A stretch of DNA of 64,000 bases from Bradyrhizobium sp. OK095 (GTDB lineage Bacteria > Pseudomonadota > Alphaproteobacteria > Rhizobiales > Xanthobacteraceae), in assembly GCF_900109945.1 (NCBI RefSeq), contig NZ_FOBX01000001.1:806001-870000 (forward strand), read 5' to 3'. The position numbers and the translations under genes are program-made. The notes under the pieces are model-generated. The model saw only the letters and a list, made by a program, of their open reading frames with translations, was not told where the DNA came from and did no database searches. Shown here piece after piece: positions 7,719 to 15,580 of this stretch. Each line of letters starts with the position of its first letter. Position 1 is the first letter of the stretch.

Positions 7719-8822
7719 ATGGAAACCCGCGCTCCCTATGTGCTGATCGGCAGTTTCGTGCTGGCCGCGATTATCGCGGTGTTCGGCTTCGTCTACTGGC
7801 TGAATAACACCGGCGGCATCGGGCCGCGTACGAACTACCACGTGCAGTTCCAGGGCCCGGTGCCGGGCCTGCTGGTCGGCGCCGGCGTGCTGTTCAACGG
7901 CATCCGCGTCGGCGAGGTGACCCAGCTCGGCCTTGCGCCGGACAACCCGCGCTTCGTCAATGCGACGATCTCGGTCGCCGCGACGACGCCGGTGCGCACC
8001 GACACCAAGGTCGGGCTCGATTTCCAGGGGCTGACCGGCGTGCCCGTGGTGACGCTGGAGGGCGGCATGATCGTCGCCAAATCCGGTGAGCCCCTGACCC
8101 TGATCGCCGAGGCCGGCGCAGGTCAGAGTATGACGCAGGCCGCGCGCGATGCGCTGCGGCGGGTCGACACGGTGCTGGAGGACAATTCCGGCCCGCTGAA
8201 AGATACCATCGCCAATTTGAAGACGTTCTCCGACGGGCTCGCGCGCAACACCGGCAAGATCGACGGCATTTTAGCGGGCCTCGAGAAGATGACGGGCGGT
8301 GGGGCGCCCGTGCAGAAGATCACTTTTGACCTGCGCGCGCCGCAGAGCCTCGGCCCGACCGGCAAGACCTTATCGGCGTCACTGGCCATTCCCGAACCGA
8401 CCGCGGTGGCGATGCTCCAGACCCAGCGCATGCTGTTCGCACCTGGCGGGGACAATCCGGGCTTTGCGGATTTCCTCTGGGCCGACAGCATTCCAAAACT
8501 GGTGCAGGCGCGGCTGATCGATAGTTTTGAGAACTACGACATCGCCCATGCGCCGTTGCGCACGAGCGATCTCGGGCAGGCTGACTACCAGCTCCTGATC
8601 GACATCAGGCGGTTCCGCATTGCGACCGAGGGCGAAGTACGGGTGGAGATCGGACTGTCGGCGCGGGTGGTCGACAAGAACGGCAAGGTGGTCGCATCGC
8701 GACTCGTCGAGACCAGCGAGAAGCTCGACAAGGTCGAGCCGACTGCCGCGGTCGCAGCGTTCGATACGGCCTTCGCCCGCATTGCGAAGGAACTGATCGG
8801 TTGGACAGTACAGGCGGCGTGA
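7719..8822 (+). CDS. mlaD: MlaD/MCE protein fused to a PqiC-like auxiliary domain
   Basis: 367 residues. An N-terminal transmembrane anchor (~8-28) is followed by an MCE domain (~38-120, PGLLVGAGVLFNGIRVGEV and the lipid-facing TGVPVVTLEGG). After a helical linker (~135-185) the C-terminal ~170 residues resemble ABC-type transport auxiliary (PqiC/LptE-like, PF03886) proteins: paired strands with a DSFENYDIA segment and an alternating VRVEIGLSARVVDKNGKVV strand. That domain is usually a separate outer-membrane lipoprotein, so here the periplasmic adaptor is covalently tied to the MCE ring. Substrate-binding partner of MlaEF. Family of the first half is sure, of the second half fairly sure. Confidence 0.86.
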   Translation: METRAPYVLIGSFVLAAIIAVFGFVYWLNNTGGIGPRTNYHVQFQGPVPGLLVGAGVLFNGIRVGEVTQLGLAPDNPRFVNATISVAATTPVRTDTKVGLDFQGLTGVPVVTLEGGMIVAKSGEPLTLIAEAGAGQSMTQAARDALRRVDTVLEDNSGPLKDTIANLKTFSDGLARNTGKIDGILAGLEKMTGGGAPVQKITFDLRAPQSLGPTGKTLSASLAIPEPTAVAMLQTQRMLFAPGGDNPGFADFLWADSIPKLVQARLIDSFENYDIAHAPLRTSDLGQADYQLLIDIRRFRIATEGEVRVEIGLSARVVDKNGKVVASRLVETSEKLDKVEPTAAVAAFDTAFARIAKELIGWTVQAA

Positions 8823-8828
8823 CGCCGG

Positions 8829-9146
8829 CTATTCCAGCGTCTTCAGGTAGGACAGCAGGTCGTGGATCTGGTCCGGACTGAGCTCGAAGACGGGCATGTT
8901 GGCGTGGCCGGTAGAGATGCCTTCGGCCAGCGCCTCCTCAAGGGTCTCGATCGGGTAACGCCGGTGCAGGATCCGCAGCGGCGGCGCAACCTTGAGCGGG
9001 CTCTCCGAGGTGCGGTTGACGGCGTGGCAGCGCGCGCAATTGGCCCGCGCGAAGGCCTGGCCGCGTTGTTCGGCGGTTGGGGCCGCCAGGGCAGGCGTGA
9101 CCAGAAGCAACCCAATCAGGCCGTGACGCAACGCGCTTTGCAGCAT
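8829..9146 (-). CDS. Small periplasmic class I cytochrome c
   Basis: 105 residues: a signal peptide (about 1-21, ending TPALA), one haem motif CARCH (~37-41) and a likely axial methionine in GHANMPVF (~84). A single-haem cytochrome c of this size acts as a soluble electron carrier or small subunit. It converges on mlaD with a 6-base gap and is divergent from the FNR-type regulator, with an FNR box about 63 bases upstream of its ATG, so low-oxygen expression is expected. The electron partners cannot be told from the sequence. Confidence 0.87.
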   Translation of the reverse strand: MLQSALRHGLIGLLLVTPALAAPTAEQRGQAFARANCARCHAVNRTSESPLKVAPPLRILHRRYPIETLEEALAEGISTGHANMPVFELSPDQIHDLLSYLKTLE

Positions 9147-9202
9147 GGAAGGTGATCCCCACGAACTCTGGAAGCAGAATAAGGCGGGGACGTCTGCGAA
9201 AA

Positions 9203-9216
9203 TTGATCTGGGTCAA
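9203..9216. promoter_or_regulatory. FNR/FixK-type box between cytochrome c and fnr genes
   Basis: TTGATCTGGGTCAA, TTGA-N6-TCAA. The centre is 63 bases before the cytochrome c ATG (leftward) and 88 bases before the regulator ATG (rightward), so it could activate the cytochrome gene and autoregulate the regulator. Confidence 0.8.
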
Positions 9217-9297
9217 TCGCCTTTGGCGCAGTGCAGTAAAATGCAGCTGGCGCGGTGGACTCGACCTGATGCGGGAGCAGCCGGCCTGGAGCGGTGG

Positions 9298-10011
9298 ATG
9301 AAGGCTTCCGTGGTGAAGATCGAGCCGAACGGGCATGTCTGTAGCGATTGTGCGGTCCGCGACTTGGCGGTGTGTTCATCGCTGGACCCAACCGAGTTGA
9401 GGGAATTCGAGCATCTTGGGCGCCGCGTCCATTTTAGCTCGGGAGAGACCGTGTTCTCCGAGGAAGACATCACGACCTCGTTCTACAATCTCGTTGAAGG
9501 CGTCATGCGGCTGTACAAGCTGCTGCCCGACGGCCGGCGTCAGATTGTGGGGTTTGCCTTGCCCGGCGATTTCCTGGGGATGAATATTTCCGGCCGCCAC
9601 AATTTTTCGGCCGATGCGATCGGCGGCGTCACCGTGTGCCAGTTCGCAAAAGCGCCCTTTGGCCGTTTCATCGAGGACCGGCCGCATCTGCTCAGGCGGA
9701 TCAACGAGCTGGCGGTTCGCGAGCTGAGCCATGCGCGCAACCACATGGTTCTGCTGGGCCGCCGCTCGGCCGATGAGAAGGTCGCTGCCTTCCTGCTCGG
9801 CTGGCGCGAGCGTCTGGTCTCGCTCAAGGGGGCGTCCGACACGGTTCCACTTCCGATGAGCCGCCAGGACATCGCCGATTATCTCGGCCTGACCATCGAG
9901 ACCGTCAGCCGCACCTTCACCAAGCTGGAGCGCCACGGGGTGATTGAGATCATTCACGGTGGCATCAGCCTGCTCGATCCGGCGAAGGTCGAGGCCTTGG
10001 CCGCGGCCTGA
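9298..10011 (+). CDS. FNR/FnrN-type oxygen-sensing transcription regulator
   Basis: 237 residues from the ATG at 9298; an in-frame extension to 9145 would run through the FNR box and lacks conserved sequence. Near the N-terminus are Cys15, Cys18 and Cys26 (VCSDCAVRDLAVC), and a fourth, Cys114 (VTVCQFA), lies where E. coli FNR has Cys122, so a [4Fe-4S] oxygen sensor is likely. Then come a cyclic-nucleotide-fold domain (~35-120), a dimer helix, and an HTH (SRQDIADYLGLTIETVSRTF) with the FNR-type E-x2-SR recognition residues that read TTGA half-sites. This is the best candidate in the window for the protein acting on the nearby boxes, though FixK2 elsewhere in the genome is an equal candidate. 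Bradyrhizobium FixK1 and rhizobial FnrN share the cysteine motif. Confidence 0.9.
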   Translation: MKASVVKIEPNGHVCSDCAVRDLAVCSSLDPTELREFEHLGRRVHFSSGETVFSEEDITTSFYNLVEGVMRLYKLLPDGRRQIVGFALPGDFLGMNISGRHNFSADAIGGVTVCQFAKAPFGRFIEDRPHLLRRINELAVRELSHARNHMVLLGRRSADEKVAAFLLGWRERLVSLKGASDTVPLPMSRQDIADYLGLTIETVSRTFTKLERHGVIEIIHGGISLLDPAKVEALAAA

Positions 10012-10042
10012 CGCCTGATCCCGACCTGGGGCTCTCCCATTT

Positions 10043-10056
10043 TTGATCCCGATCAA
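10043..10056. promoter_or_regulatory. FNR/FixK-type box for the 44-residue protein
   Basis: TTGATCCCGATCAA is a perfect TTGAT-N4-ATCAA palindrome centred about 60 bases before the ATG at 10110. It lies 31 bases after the regulator's stop codon and has no other gene to serve. Confidence 0.85.
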
Positions 10057-10109
10057 TGACGGCGGCCGCGCGCGGCCGATAGTGCCCGAAACAATCAGGG
10101 GAGGGCATC

Positions 10110-10244
10110 ATGCCGACCGACGCGCTGCTGGTGACGATCATCGTCGTGGCTATCTTTGTCGTATTCGCCGGGGCGCTCGCCTGGGCGGACCGGCAAACCA
10201 GCTCAGGCCGGCCCGATTCAGGCGTTAAGCGCAAAAGCTCCTGA
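10110..10244 (+). CDS. Small single-helix membrane protein, FNR-box controlled
   Basis: 44 codons: MPTDALLVTIIVVAIFVVFA begins the protein, then a short tail rich in Gly, Ser, Arg and Lys ending KRKSS. Residues 6-25 form one transmembrane helix, with N-terminus probably periplasmic and the basic tail cytoplasmic. A strong ribosome-binding site (GGGGAGGG, 10098-10105) is spaced 4-5 bases from the ATG, and a perfect FNR box lies 60 bases upstream, so I take it as real despite its size. I do not recognise a family. Tiny single-helix proteins often act as subunits of respiratory complexes (for example CydX or cbb3 CcoQ); nothing here identifies a partner. Confidence 0.7.
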   Translation: MPTDALLVTIIVVAIFVVFAGALAWADRQTSSGRPDSGVKRKSS

Positions 10245-10514
10245 GTCTCAGCCCCATTTTGCGATCCATCACCGCTTGTGTTCTCCGGCGAGTTCGTGGC
10301 CGTCCGTCAGCGCCTTAACGCAATGGGGCGTGCGATAGCTGCAACTCTGCATCATCAGGGGAGCATTGGCTCATCCTTCGGATGCGGACTTCGCCCCCCG
10401 CCGCGGCATTTTCGGCGTATTTGCTTCAAAACGCGGACATGCTTTCCGGTTGAAAAGCCTGCTAACACTGACTACGCAAGAGCTCCAGTGCCTCGCAGTC
10501 TTAGGAGCCCCGGC

Positions 10515-11243
10515 GTGCCTCAGGACAAGACCGGCGATCCCCGACAAGCGGCGGGCAACAAATTATCGGTCCTGCGCAAGCATCCGATCTTCGCCGATCT
10601 GGAGCCGGAGGCTCTCGACCAGCTCTGTCGCTATGCCAAGCACACCACGGTGAAGCGCGGAGCGACGATCGCCGCCAAGGGCGATCCCGGCAACAATCTG
10701 TTCGCGGTGATCACGGGAACAGTAAAGATATCCTCTTCGTCGCCCGATGGACGGAATGCCATTCTCAATCTGATCGGTCCCGGAGAAATCTTTGGCGAGA
10801 TCGCCGTCCTCGACGGCGCGCCGCGCTCGGCCGACGCGACCGCCAACACCAATTGTGAGCTCTACATCATCGACCGCCGCGACTTCCTTCCGTTTGTGAA
10901 GAGTCAGCCGGCGCTGGCGATGAAATTCATCGAGCTGCTCTGCGCGCGCCTGCGCTGGACCAGCCAGCAGGTCGAGCAGGTGATCCTGCAAAATCTGCCG
11001 GGCCGGCTTGCAAGCGCGCTGCTCGGTCTCACCGAAGAACGCAAGTTCGACTCCGGCAGCGGCACGCTCGCCATCACGCAGCAGGAGATCAGCGAGATGG
11101 TGGGCATGACGCGCGAGAGCATCAACAAGCAATTGCGCGCCTGGGCCGGACGCAACTGGGTTCGTCTCGAGCACGGCGCCATCGTCGTGCTCGATACCGA
11201 TGCCTTGCGCGAGCTCGCCGAGAGCGGCCTCGCCGGCGAGTAA
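10515..11243 (+). CDS. Crp-type transcription regulator
   Basis: 242 residues from the GTG at 10515, which has TAGGAG 7-8 bases upstream; the open frame extends to 10278 but that part is low-complexity and without a better start. A cyclic-nucleotide-binding fold (~20-140, GPGEIFGEIAVLDGAPRSADA being the phosphate-binding cassette region), a dimerisation helix, and an HTH (TQQEISEMVGMTRESINKQL) follow. The recognition helix carries R-E-S rather than the E-x2-SR of FNR, and there is no N-terminal cysteine cluster, so it should read a different, more Crp-like site. It converges on the cyclase gene with a 4-base gap. The effector is unknown. Confidence 0.87.
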   Translation: MPQDKTGDPRQAAGNKLSVLRKHPIFADLEPEALDQLCRYAKHTTVKRGATIAAKGDPGNNLFAVITGTVKISSSSPDGRNAILNLIGPGEIFGEIAVLDGAPRSADATANTNCELYIIDRRDFLPFVKSQPALAMKFIELLCARLRWTSQQVEQVILQNLPGRLASALLGLTEERKFDSGSGTLAITQQEISEMVGMTRESINKQLRAWAGRNWVRLEHGAIVVLDTDALRELAESGLAGE

Positions 11244-11247
11244 CCTC

Positions 11248-12030
11248 TCACACCTGATCGTCGATGATGGCGACCGCGCGAGTCCAGCCCGCGGAGGCGC
11301 GTTCGATCTTCACCGGGAAGCATGAGACCGTGAACCCGGTCGAAGGCAGCTTGTCGAGATTGTGTAATTTCTCGAGATGGCAATAGCCGATGTGCCGGCC
11401 CGCCTTGTGGCCCTCCCAGATCAGGCTGGCATCTTTTGTTTCTGCATATTTCTTTGCGGTGTAGACGAACGGCGCGTCCCAGCTCCAGCCGTCTGTGCCG
11501 GTCAGCCGCACGCCCCGTTCGAGCAGGTACATCGTAGCGTTATAGCCCATGCCGCAGCCGGAACTCACGTAATCGGCCTGACCGAATTTGGCGCCGGCGC
11601 GGGTGTTGACGACGACGATCTCTAGCGGCGACAGCGTGTGCCCGATGCGCTTCAGCTCTTTCTCGACATCGTCGGCCGTCACCACATAGCCATCCGGTAG
11701 ATTCCGGAAGTCGAGCTTCACGCCGGGCTGAAAACACCATTCCAGCGGCACCTCGTCGATCGTCCATGACCGCTCGCCGCGATTCATGGTGGGGTGGAAG
11801 TGCCAGGGTGCATCGAGATGCGTACCGTTGTGGGTCGACAGCGAGACCTGCTCGACAGCCCAGCCCTGGCCGTCCGGCAAATCCTGCGCCTTGAGGCCGT
11901 CGAAGAACTGCAGCATGCGCGGCAGGCCCTGCTGGTGATCGATATACTGGATGGTCGGGTGATTGCCCGGCGGATCGGCCGTCACGTCGTTTCTGAGCGG
12001 CACGGAAATATCGATCAGCTTCCGCGGCAT
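11248..12030 (-). CDS. Cyclase-family metal hydrolase (kynurenine formamidase fold)
   Basis: 260 residues. The zinc/manganese motif STHNGTHLDAPWHF (HxGTHxDxPxH) is intact around residues 65-78, and the second conserved block GTDGWSWDAPF is present. The family hydrolyses cyclic amides, lactones or formyl groups; kynurenine formamidase and isatin hydrolase are characterised members. Two in-frame ATGs exist: 12030 has GAGGGA at a suitable distance, while 12036 leaves almost no space, so I choose 12030. It is divergent from the TRAP transporter genes. The substrate cannot be told from the sequence; a carboxylate imported by the TRAP system is a reasonable guess. Confidence 0.85.
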   Translation of the reverse strand: MPRKLIDISVPLRNDVTADPPGNHPTIQYIDHQQGLPRMLQFFDGLKAQDLPDGQGWAVEQVSLSTHNGTHLDAPWHFHPTMNRGERSWTIDEVPLEWCFQPGVKLDFRNLPDGYVVTADDVEKELKRIGHTLSPLEIVVVNTRAGAKFGQADYVSSGCGMGYNATMYLLERGVRLTGTDGWSWDAPFVYTAKKYAETKDASLIWEGHKAGRHIGYCHLEKLHNLDKLPSTGFTVSCFPVKIERASAGWTRAVAIIDDQV

Positions 12031-12036
12031 GGGCAT

Positions 12037-12620
12037 TCCCTCGGGATGGTGTGTTTTGTTTCGGCGTATCTTGAGGGGGCTCTAGCTGCGACGTCAAGTA
12101 ACGCACCGGTGTGGATGGCTTCGGAAAAACGGCGCTATCGGGCGATCGCCTTCTCGGAGCACCGCATGATCGATCGATGCAACTCCAGCATTGATCGATG
12201 CCGGAATTGGGTTGGACTCAGAATGCCGCCCGCCCTAGGGACGACATTGGCGAAATCACGCTGATGCAGCGCGTATCGCACAGGAACGGGGCGACCCGTC
12301 TCGCCCAAACCTCCAAGCCGCAACCAATGGCGGTCGAGCACAAAACCAGAGGAGCGACCATGGATACGACGAGCATCGTTACCTCGCGTCCGGCATTGGC
12401 CGACGGAGGGACGGAATTGCAGGGGGCCGGCACTTGCCGGCCAGGCACGGCGTCGACCTGCGCGCTATCATCAACCAGCCAAATCCGCTCGACTCGGCCG
12501 CGCAATCCTACCAAGGTGGTGCGGTTGTGACGCTTGACTCCACACCTGAAGTGGAGCGACCCAAGGCGACCGGCAGCATCTGCCCAACGACGACATAATC
12601 AACTCAGGAGGAAAGCCCAG
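12037..12620. other. Long intergenic region upstream of the TRAP operon
   Basis: 584 bases between divergent genes. I see a pair of direct repeats (listed separately) and one doubtful short frame: ATG 12360 to stop 12530, 56 codons, with AGGAGCGACC before it but a protein without recognisable features. A neighbouring frame is open to about 12598, so this may be the remnant of a frameshifted gene. No terminator or FNR box was found here. Confidence 0.5.
12172..12201. repeat. Direct repeats GATCGATGC, 21-base spacing
   Basis: GATCGATGC occurs at 12172-12180 and 12193-12201, start to start 21 bases, that is two helical turns. It lies about 145 bases upstream of the cyclase ATG. It could be a tandem operator; no cognate regulator is adjacent, so this is weak. 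Confidence 0.35.
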
Positions 12621-13592
12621 ATGAAGACACTGATCGGTATCATCGCTGCCGCTGCGCTGGCGGTCTCAGCACCTTTCGCGACCGCACGCGACTTCCGCTC
12701 CGCCGACATTCACCCCGCCGATTATCCGACCGTCGAAGCCGTCAAGTTCATGGGCAAGCAGCTCGCGACGGCGAGCGGCGGCAAGCTCGGCGTGAAGGTG
12801 TTTCCCAACGGCGCGCTGGGCTCCGAGAAGGACACCATCGAGCAGCTGAAGATCGGCGCGCTCGACATGATGCGGATCAACGCATCGCCGCTGAACAACT
12901 TCGTGCCGGAAACCATCGCGTTGTGCCTGCCCTTCGTCTTCCGGGATACGCAGCACATGCGCACCGTGCTTGACGGGCCGATCGGCGATGAGATCCTGGC
13001 AGCGATGGCGCCCGCAGGCCTGATCGGCCTTGCCTATTACGACAGCGGCGCCCGGTCCATCTACACCGTCAAAGCGCCGATCAAGTCGCTCGCCGACCTC
13101 AAGGGCCTGAAGATCCGCGTCCAGCAATCCGATCTTTGGGTCGGCATGATCCAGAGCCTCGGGGCCAACCCGACGCCGATGCCGTATGGCGAGGTCTATA
13201 CCGCTCTCAAGACCGGCCTGGTGGACGCTGCCGAGAACAATTGGCCCTCCTACGAGTCCTCGCGTCATTTCGAGGCGGCCAAGTTCTACAACGTCACCGA
13301 GCACTCGCTGGCGCCCGAAGTTCTCGTGATGTCCAAGACGGTCTGGGACACGCTGAGCAAGGAGGACCAGGCGATGGTCCGCAAGGCGGCCAAGGAATCA
13401 GTGCCCGTCATGCGCAAGCTCTGGGACGAGCGTGAGCAGGCCTCCCGCAAGACCGTCGAAGCGGCTGGCGTCCAGGTCATCACGATCGCCAACAAGGCGG
13501 AATTCGTCGATGCGATGAAGCCGGTCTACGACAAGTTCGCCGGTGACGAGAAGCTGAAGGGCCTCGTCAAGCGCATCCAGGACACGAAGTAA
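12621..13592 (+). CDS. dctP: TRAP transporter substrate-binding protein (DctP family)
   Basis: 323 residues from the ATG at 12621, which has a perfect CAGGAGGA ribosome-binding site. Signal peptide ~1-22 (ending ATA before RDF), then a DctP solute-binding fold; the block KGLKIRVQQSD with its conserved Arg is where the carboxylate of the ligand is normally held, and LKTGLVDAAENNWPSYES is the second family signature. It delivers an organic acid to the DctQM permease encoded next. The exact ligand is not readable from sequence. The SDR gene downstream suggests an oxidisable hydroxy acid. Confidence 0.92.
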   Translation: MKTLIGIIAAAALAVSAPFATARDFRSADIHPADYPTVEAVKFMGKQLATASGGKLGVKVFPNGALGSEKDTIEQLKIGALDMMRINASPLNNFVPETIALCLPFVFRDTQHMRTVLDGPIGDEILAAMAPAGLIGLAYYDSGARSIYTVKAPIKSLADLKGLKIRVQQSDLWVGMIQSLGANPTPMPYGEVYTALKTGLVDAAENNWPSYESSRHFEAAKFYNVTEHSLAPEVLVMSKTVWDTLSKEDQAMVRKAAKESVPVMRKLWDEREQASRKTVEAAGVQVITIANKAEFVDAMKPVYDKFAGDEKLKGLVKRIQDTK

Positions 13593-13669
13593 GATCACAG
13601 CGTCGGGTCCGGCGTCGCCGCGAGGCGATGCCGGACCCTCGCAGCGAGACGCGCAAGGGAGACGCTGGA

Positions 13670-14218
13670 ATGACAGACCCACATGTCGCAAGCCACGAGC
13701 AGGAGGCATCGGCACCGCCGTCCACCGGCCTGCTGTCGCGGATCAATGCCGTCGTCGCTCGGCTGGGCATGTATCTGTCCGTGACCGGACTGCTCGTCAT
13801 CGTCACCATCGTGTTCTACCAGGTGTTCGGTCGGTACGTGCTCAATTCCAGTCCGACCTGGACGGAGAACCTTGCGCTGGTCCTGATCCTCTATGTCACG
13901 CTGATCGGCGCGGCTGTCGGCGTTCGCGATGCCGGGCATATCGGCATGGACAGTCTGCTGGTGATGCTGCCGGACCATGTGCGTGAGAAGATCGAGCTCG
14001 TGATCCACATTCTCGTGGCCGTGTTTGGTATCGCGATGGCCTACAACGGCTGGATCCTCGGGGCGTCGGTCGGAACCGTAAAAATTCCGAATCTCGGCCT
14101 GCCTGAGGTGATCCGTTACGTACCGCTGATCGCCTCTGGCGTCCTGATCGTCTCCTTCTCAATCGAGCACATCATTGCTCTCCTGCGCGGCGAAGAGGTC
14201 GTCCCCTCATGGAACTGA
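13670..14218 (+). CDS. dctQ: TRAP transporter small permease (DctQ)
   Basis: 182 residues, starting at ATG 13670 after AAGGGAGACG. Four hydrophobic helices (about 38-58, 68-90, 108-128, 145-165) match the four-helix DctQ subunit, with FGRYVLNSSPTWTENLALVL as the family signature. It forms the membrane complex with DctM. Its stop overlaps the start of dctM by ten bases, so the two are co-translated. Confidence 0.92.
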   Translation: MTDPHVASHEQEASAPPSTGLLSRINAVVARLGMYLSVTGLLVIVTIVFYQVFGRYVLNSSPTWTENLALVLILYVTLIGAAVGVRDAGHIGMDSLLVMLPDHVREKIELVIHILVAVFGIAMAYNGWILGASVGTVKIPNLGLPEVIRYVPLIASGVLIVSFSIEHIIALLRGEEVVPSWN

Positions 14219-15501
14219 TCATTCTCGGCGCCACGTTCTTCGGCTTCCTTGTTCTCGGCGTACCCGTTGCCTTCGCGATCGGCCTCTCGGCGATCTGCAC
14301 CATCCTTTACGAAGGCCTGCCGGTTGCCGTCATCTTCCAGCAGATGATGTCGGGGATGAACATCTTCTCCTTCCTGGCCATCCCGTTCTTTGTCTTCAGC
14401 GGAGAACTGATGCTGCATGGCGGCGTCGCCGATAAGATCGTGCAGCTCGCCAAGAGCCTGGTCGGGCACATTCGCGGCGGGCTCGGCATGTCGAACGTTG
14501 TCGCCTGCACGCTGTTCGGCGGCGTCTCCGGCTCGCCCGTTGCCGACGTGTCGGCGATGGGCGCGGTGATGATCCCGATGATGAAAAAGGAAGGGTTCGA
14601 CACCGACTACGCCGTCAACGTCACCACCCATGCCTCGCTGGTCGGAGCGCTGATGCCGACCAGCCACAACATGATCATCTATGCGCTCGCCGCCGGCGGC
14701 AAGGTCTCGATCGGCGCGCTGATCGCCGCCGGCCTCCTGCCGGCGCTCGTGCTGATGGTGTGCATGCTGGTCGCCGCCTATGCGGTCGCAGTGAAGCGCG
14801 GCTATCCGGCCGGCAAGTTCCCGGGCTGGCCCGAAGTTTTCCGCGCCTTCGCGGCCGCGCTGCCCGGCCTTCTGATCGTCGGCATCATCCTGGCGGGCAT
14901 CCTGTCCGGGATCTTCACGGCAACTGAATCCGCAGCCGTCGCGGTCACCTACACGATCCTGCTGACATTCTTCATCTACCGCACCATGACCCTGCCGAAC
15001 TTCCTGCGGGCGGCTGCGAAGGCGGTGAAGACGACGGGCGTGGTGCTGTTGCTGATCGGCGTCTCAACCATGTTCCAGTATCTGATGGGGCTCTACGAAG
15101 TCGCCGACTTCGCCGGCGACGTCATGAGCAAGGTGTCCCAGCAGCCCTGGGTCATCTTCCTGCTGATCAACATCATCCTGTTCGTGCTCGGCACGTTCAT
15201 GGATATGGCGGCGACCATCCTGATCTGCACCCCGATATTTCTGCCGATCGCGATGAAGGCGGGTATGGATCCGGTGCAGTTCGGCATGCTGATGCTGATC
15301 AACTGCGCGCTGGGGCTGAACACCCCGCCGGTCGGAACGACGCAGTTCGTGGGCTGCGCCATCGGCGGCATCTCGGTGGGCGCGGTGATGCGCACCATCC
15401 TGCCGTTCTACGCCGCCCTGATCGCAGCCTTGATGTTCGTCACCTACGTCCCGGCGTTCTCGCTGTGGCTGCCGCGCCTGTTGATGGGATACAAGGGATA
15501 G
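14209..15501 (+). CDS. dctM: TRAP transporter large permease (DctM)
   Basis: 430 residues, about the usual length, with some 12 hydrophobic segments. Family signatures seen are IPFFVFSGELM, the VSGSPVADVSAMG loop, and MDMAATILICTPIFLPIA with LNTPPVGTTQF near the end. It carries the sodium-coupled transport path; DctP and DctQ are the two genes before it. Overlaps dctQ by ten bases. The SDR gene follows after 79 bases and may be in the same operon. Confidence 0.93.
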   Translation: MELIILGATFFGFLVLGVPVAFAIGLSAICTILYEGLPVAVIFQQMMSGMNIFSFLAIPFFVFSGELMLHGGVADKIVQLAKSLVGHIRGGLGMSNVVACTLFGGVSGSPVADVSAMGAVMIPMMKKEGFDTDYAVNVTTHASLVGALMPTSHNMIIYALAAGGKVSIGALIAAGLLPALVLMVCMLVAAYAVAVKRGYPAGKFPGWPEVFRAFAAALPGLLIVGIILAGILSGIFTATESAAVAVTYTILLTFFIYRTMTLPNFLRAAAKAVKTTGVVLLLIGVSTMFQYLMGLYEVADFAGDVMSKVSQQPWVIFLLINIILFVLGTFMDMAATILICTPIFLPIAMKAGMDPVQFGMLMLINCALGLNTPPVGTTQFVGCAIGGISVGAVMRTILPFYAALIAALMFVTYVPAFSLWLPRLLMGYKG

Positions 15502-15580
15502 CTGTCGTGCGTTCGCCGGCCTTGGCTGGCGGACCGCGCTTGCGATACTTTGCGTCGCAGCAACGCAGGAGAATCCGTTC

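Noticed and set aside
9145-9297. Upstream extension of the FNR-type regulator
   Set aside because: It would translate through the FNR box and has no conserved sequence; FNR-type proteins begin shortly before the cysteine cluster.
12360-12530. 56-codon gene upstream of dctP
   Set aside because: It has a plausible ribosome site but a composition without structure and a competing frame alongside; kept only as a doubtful note in the intergenic entry.
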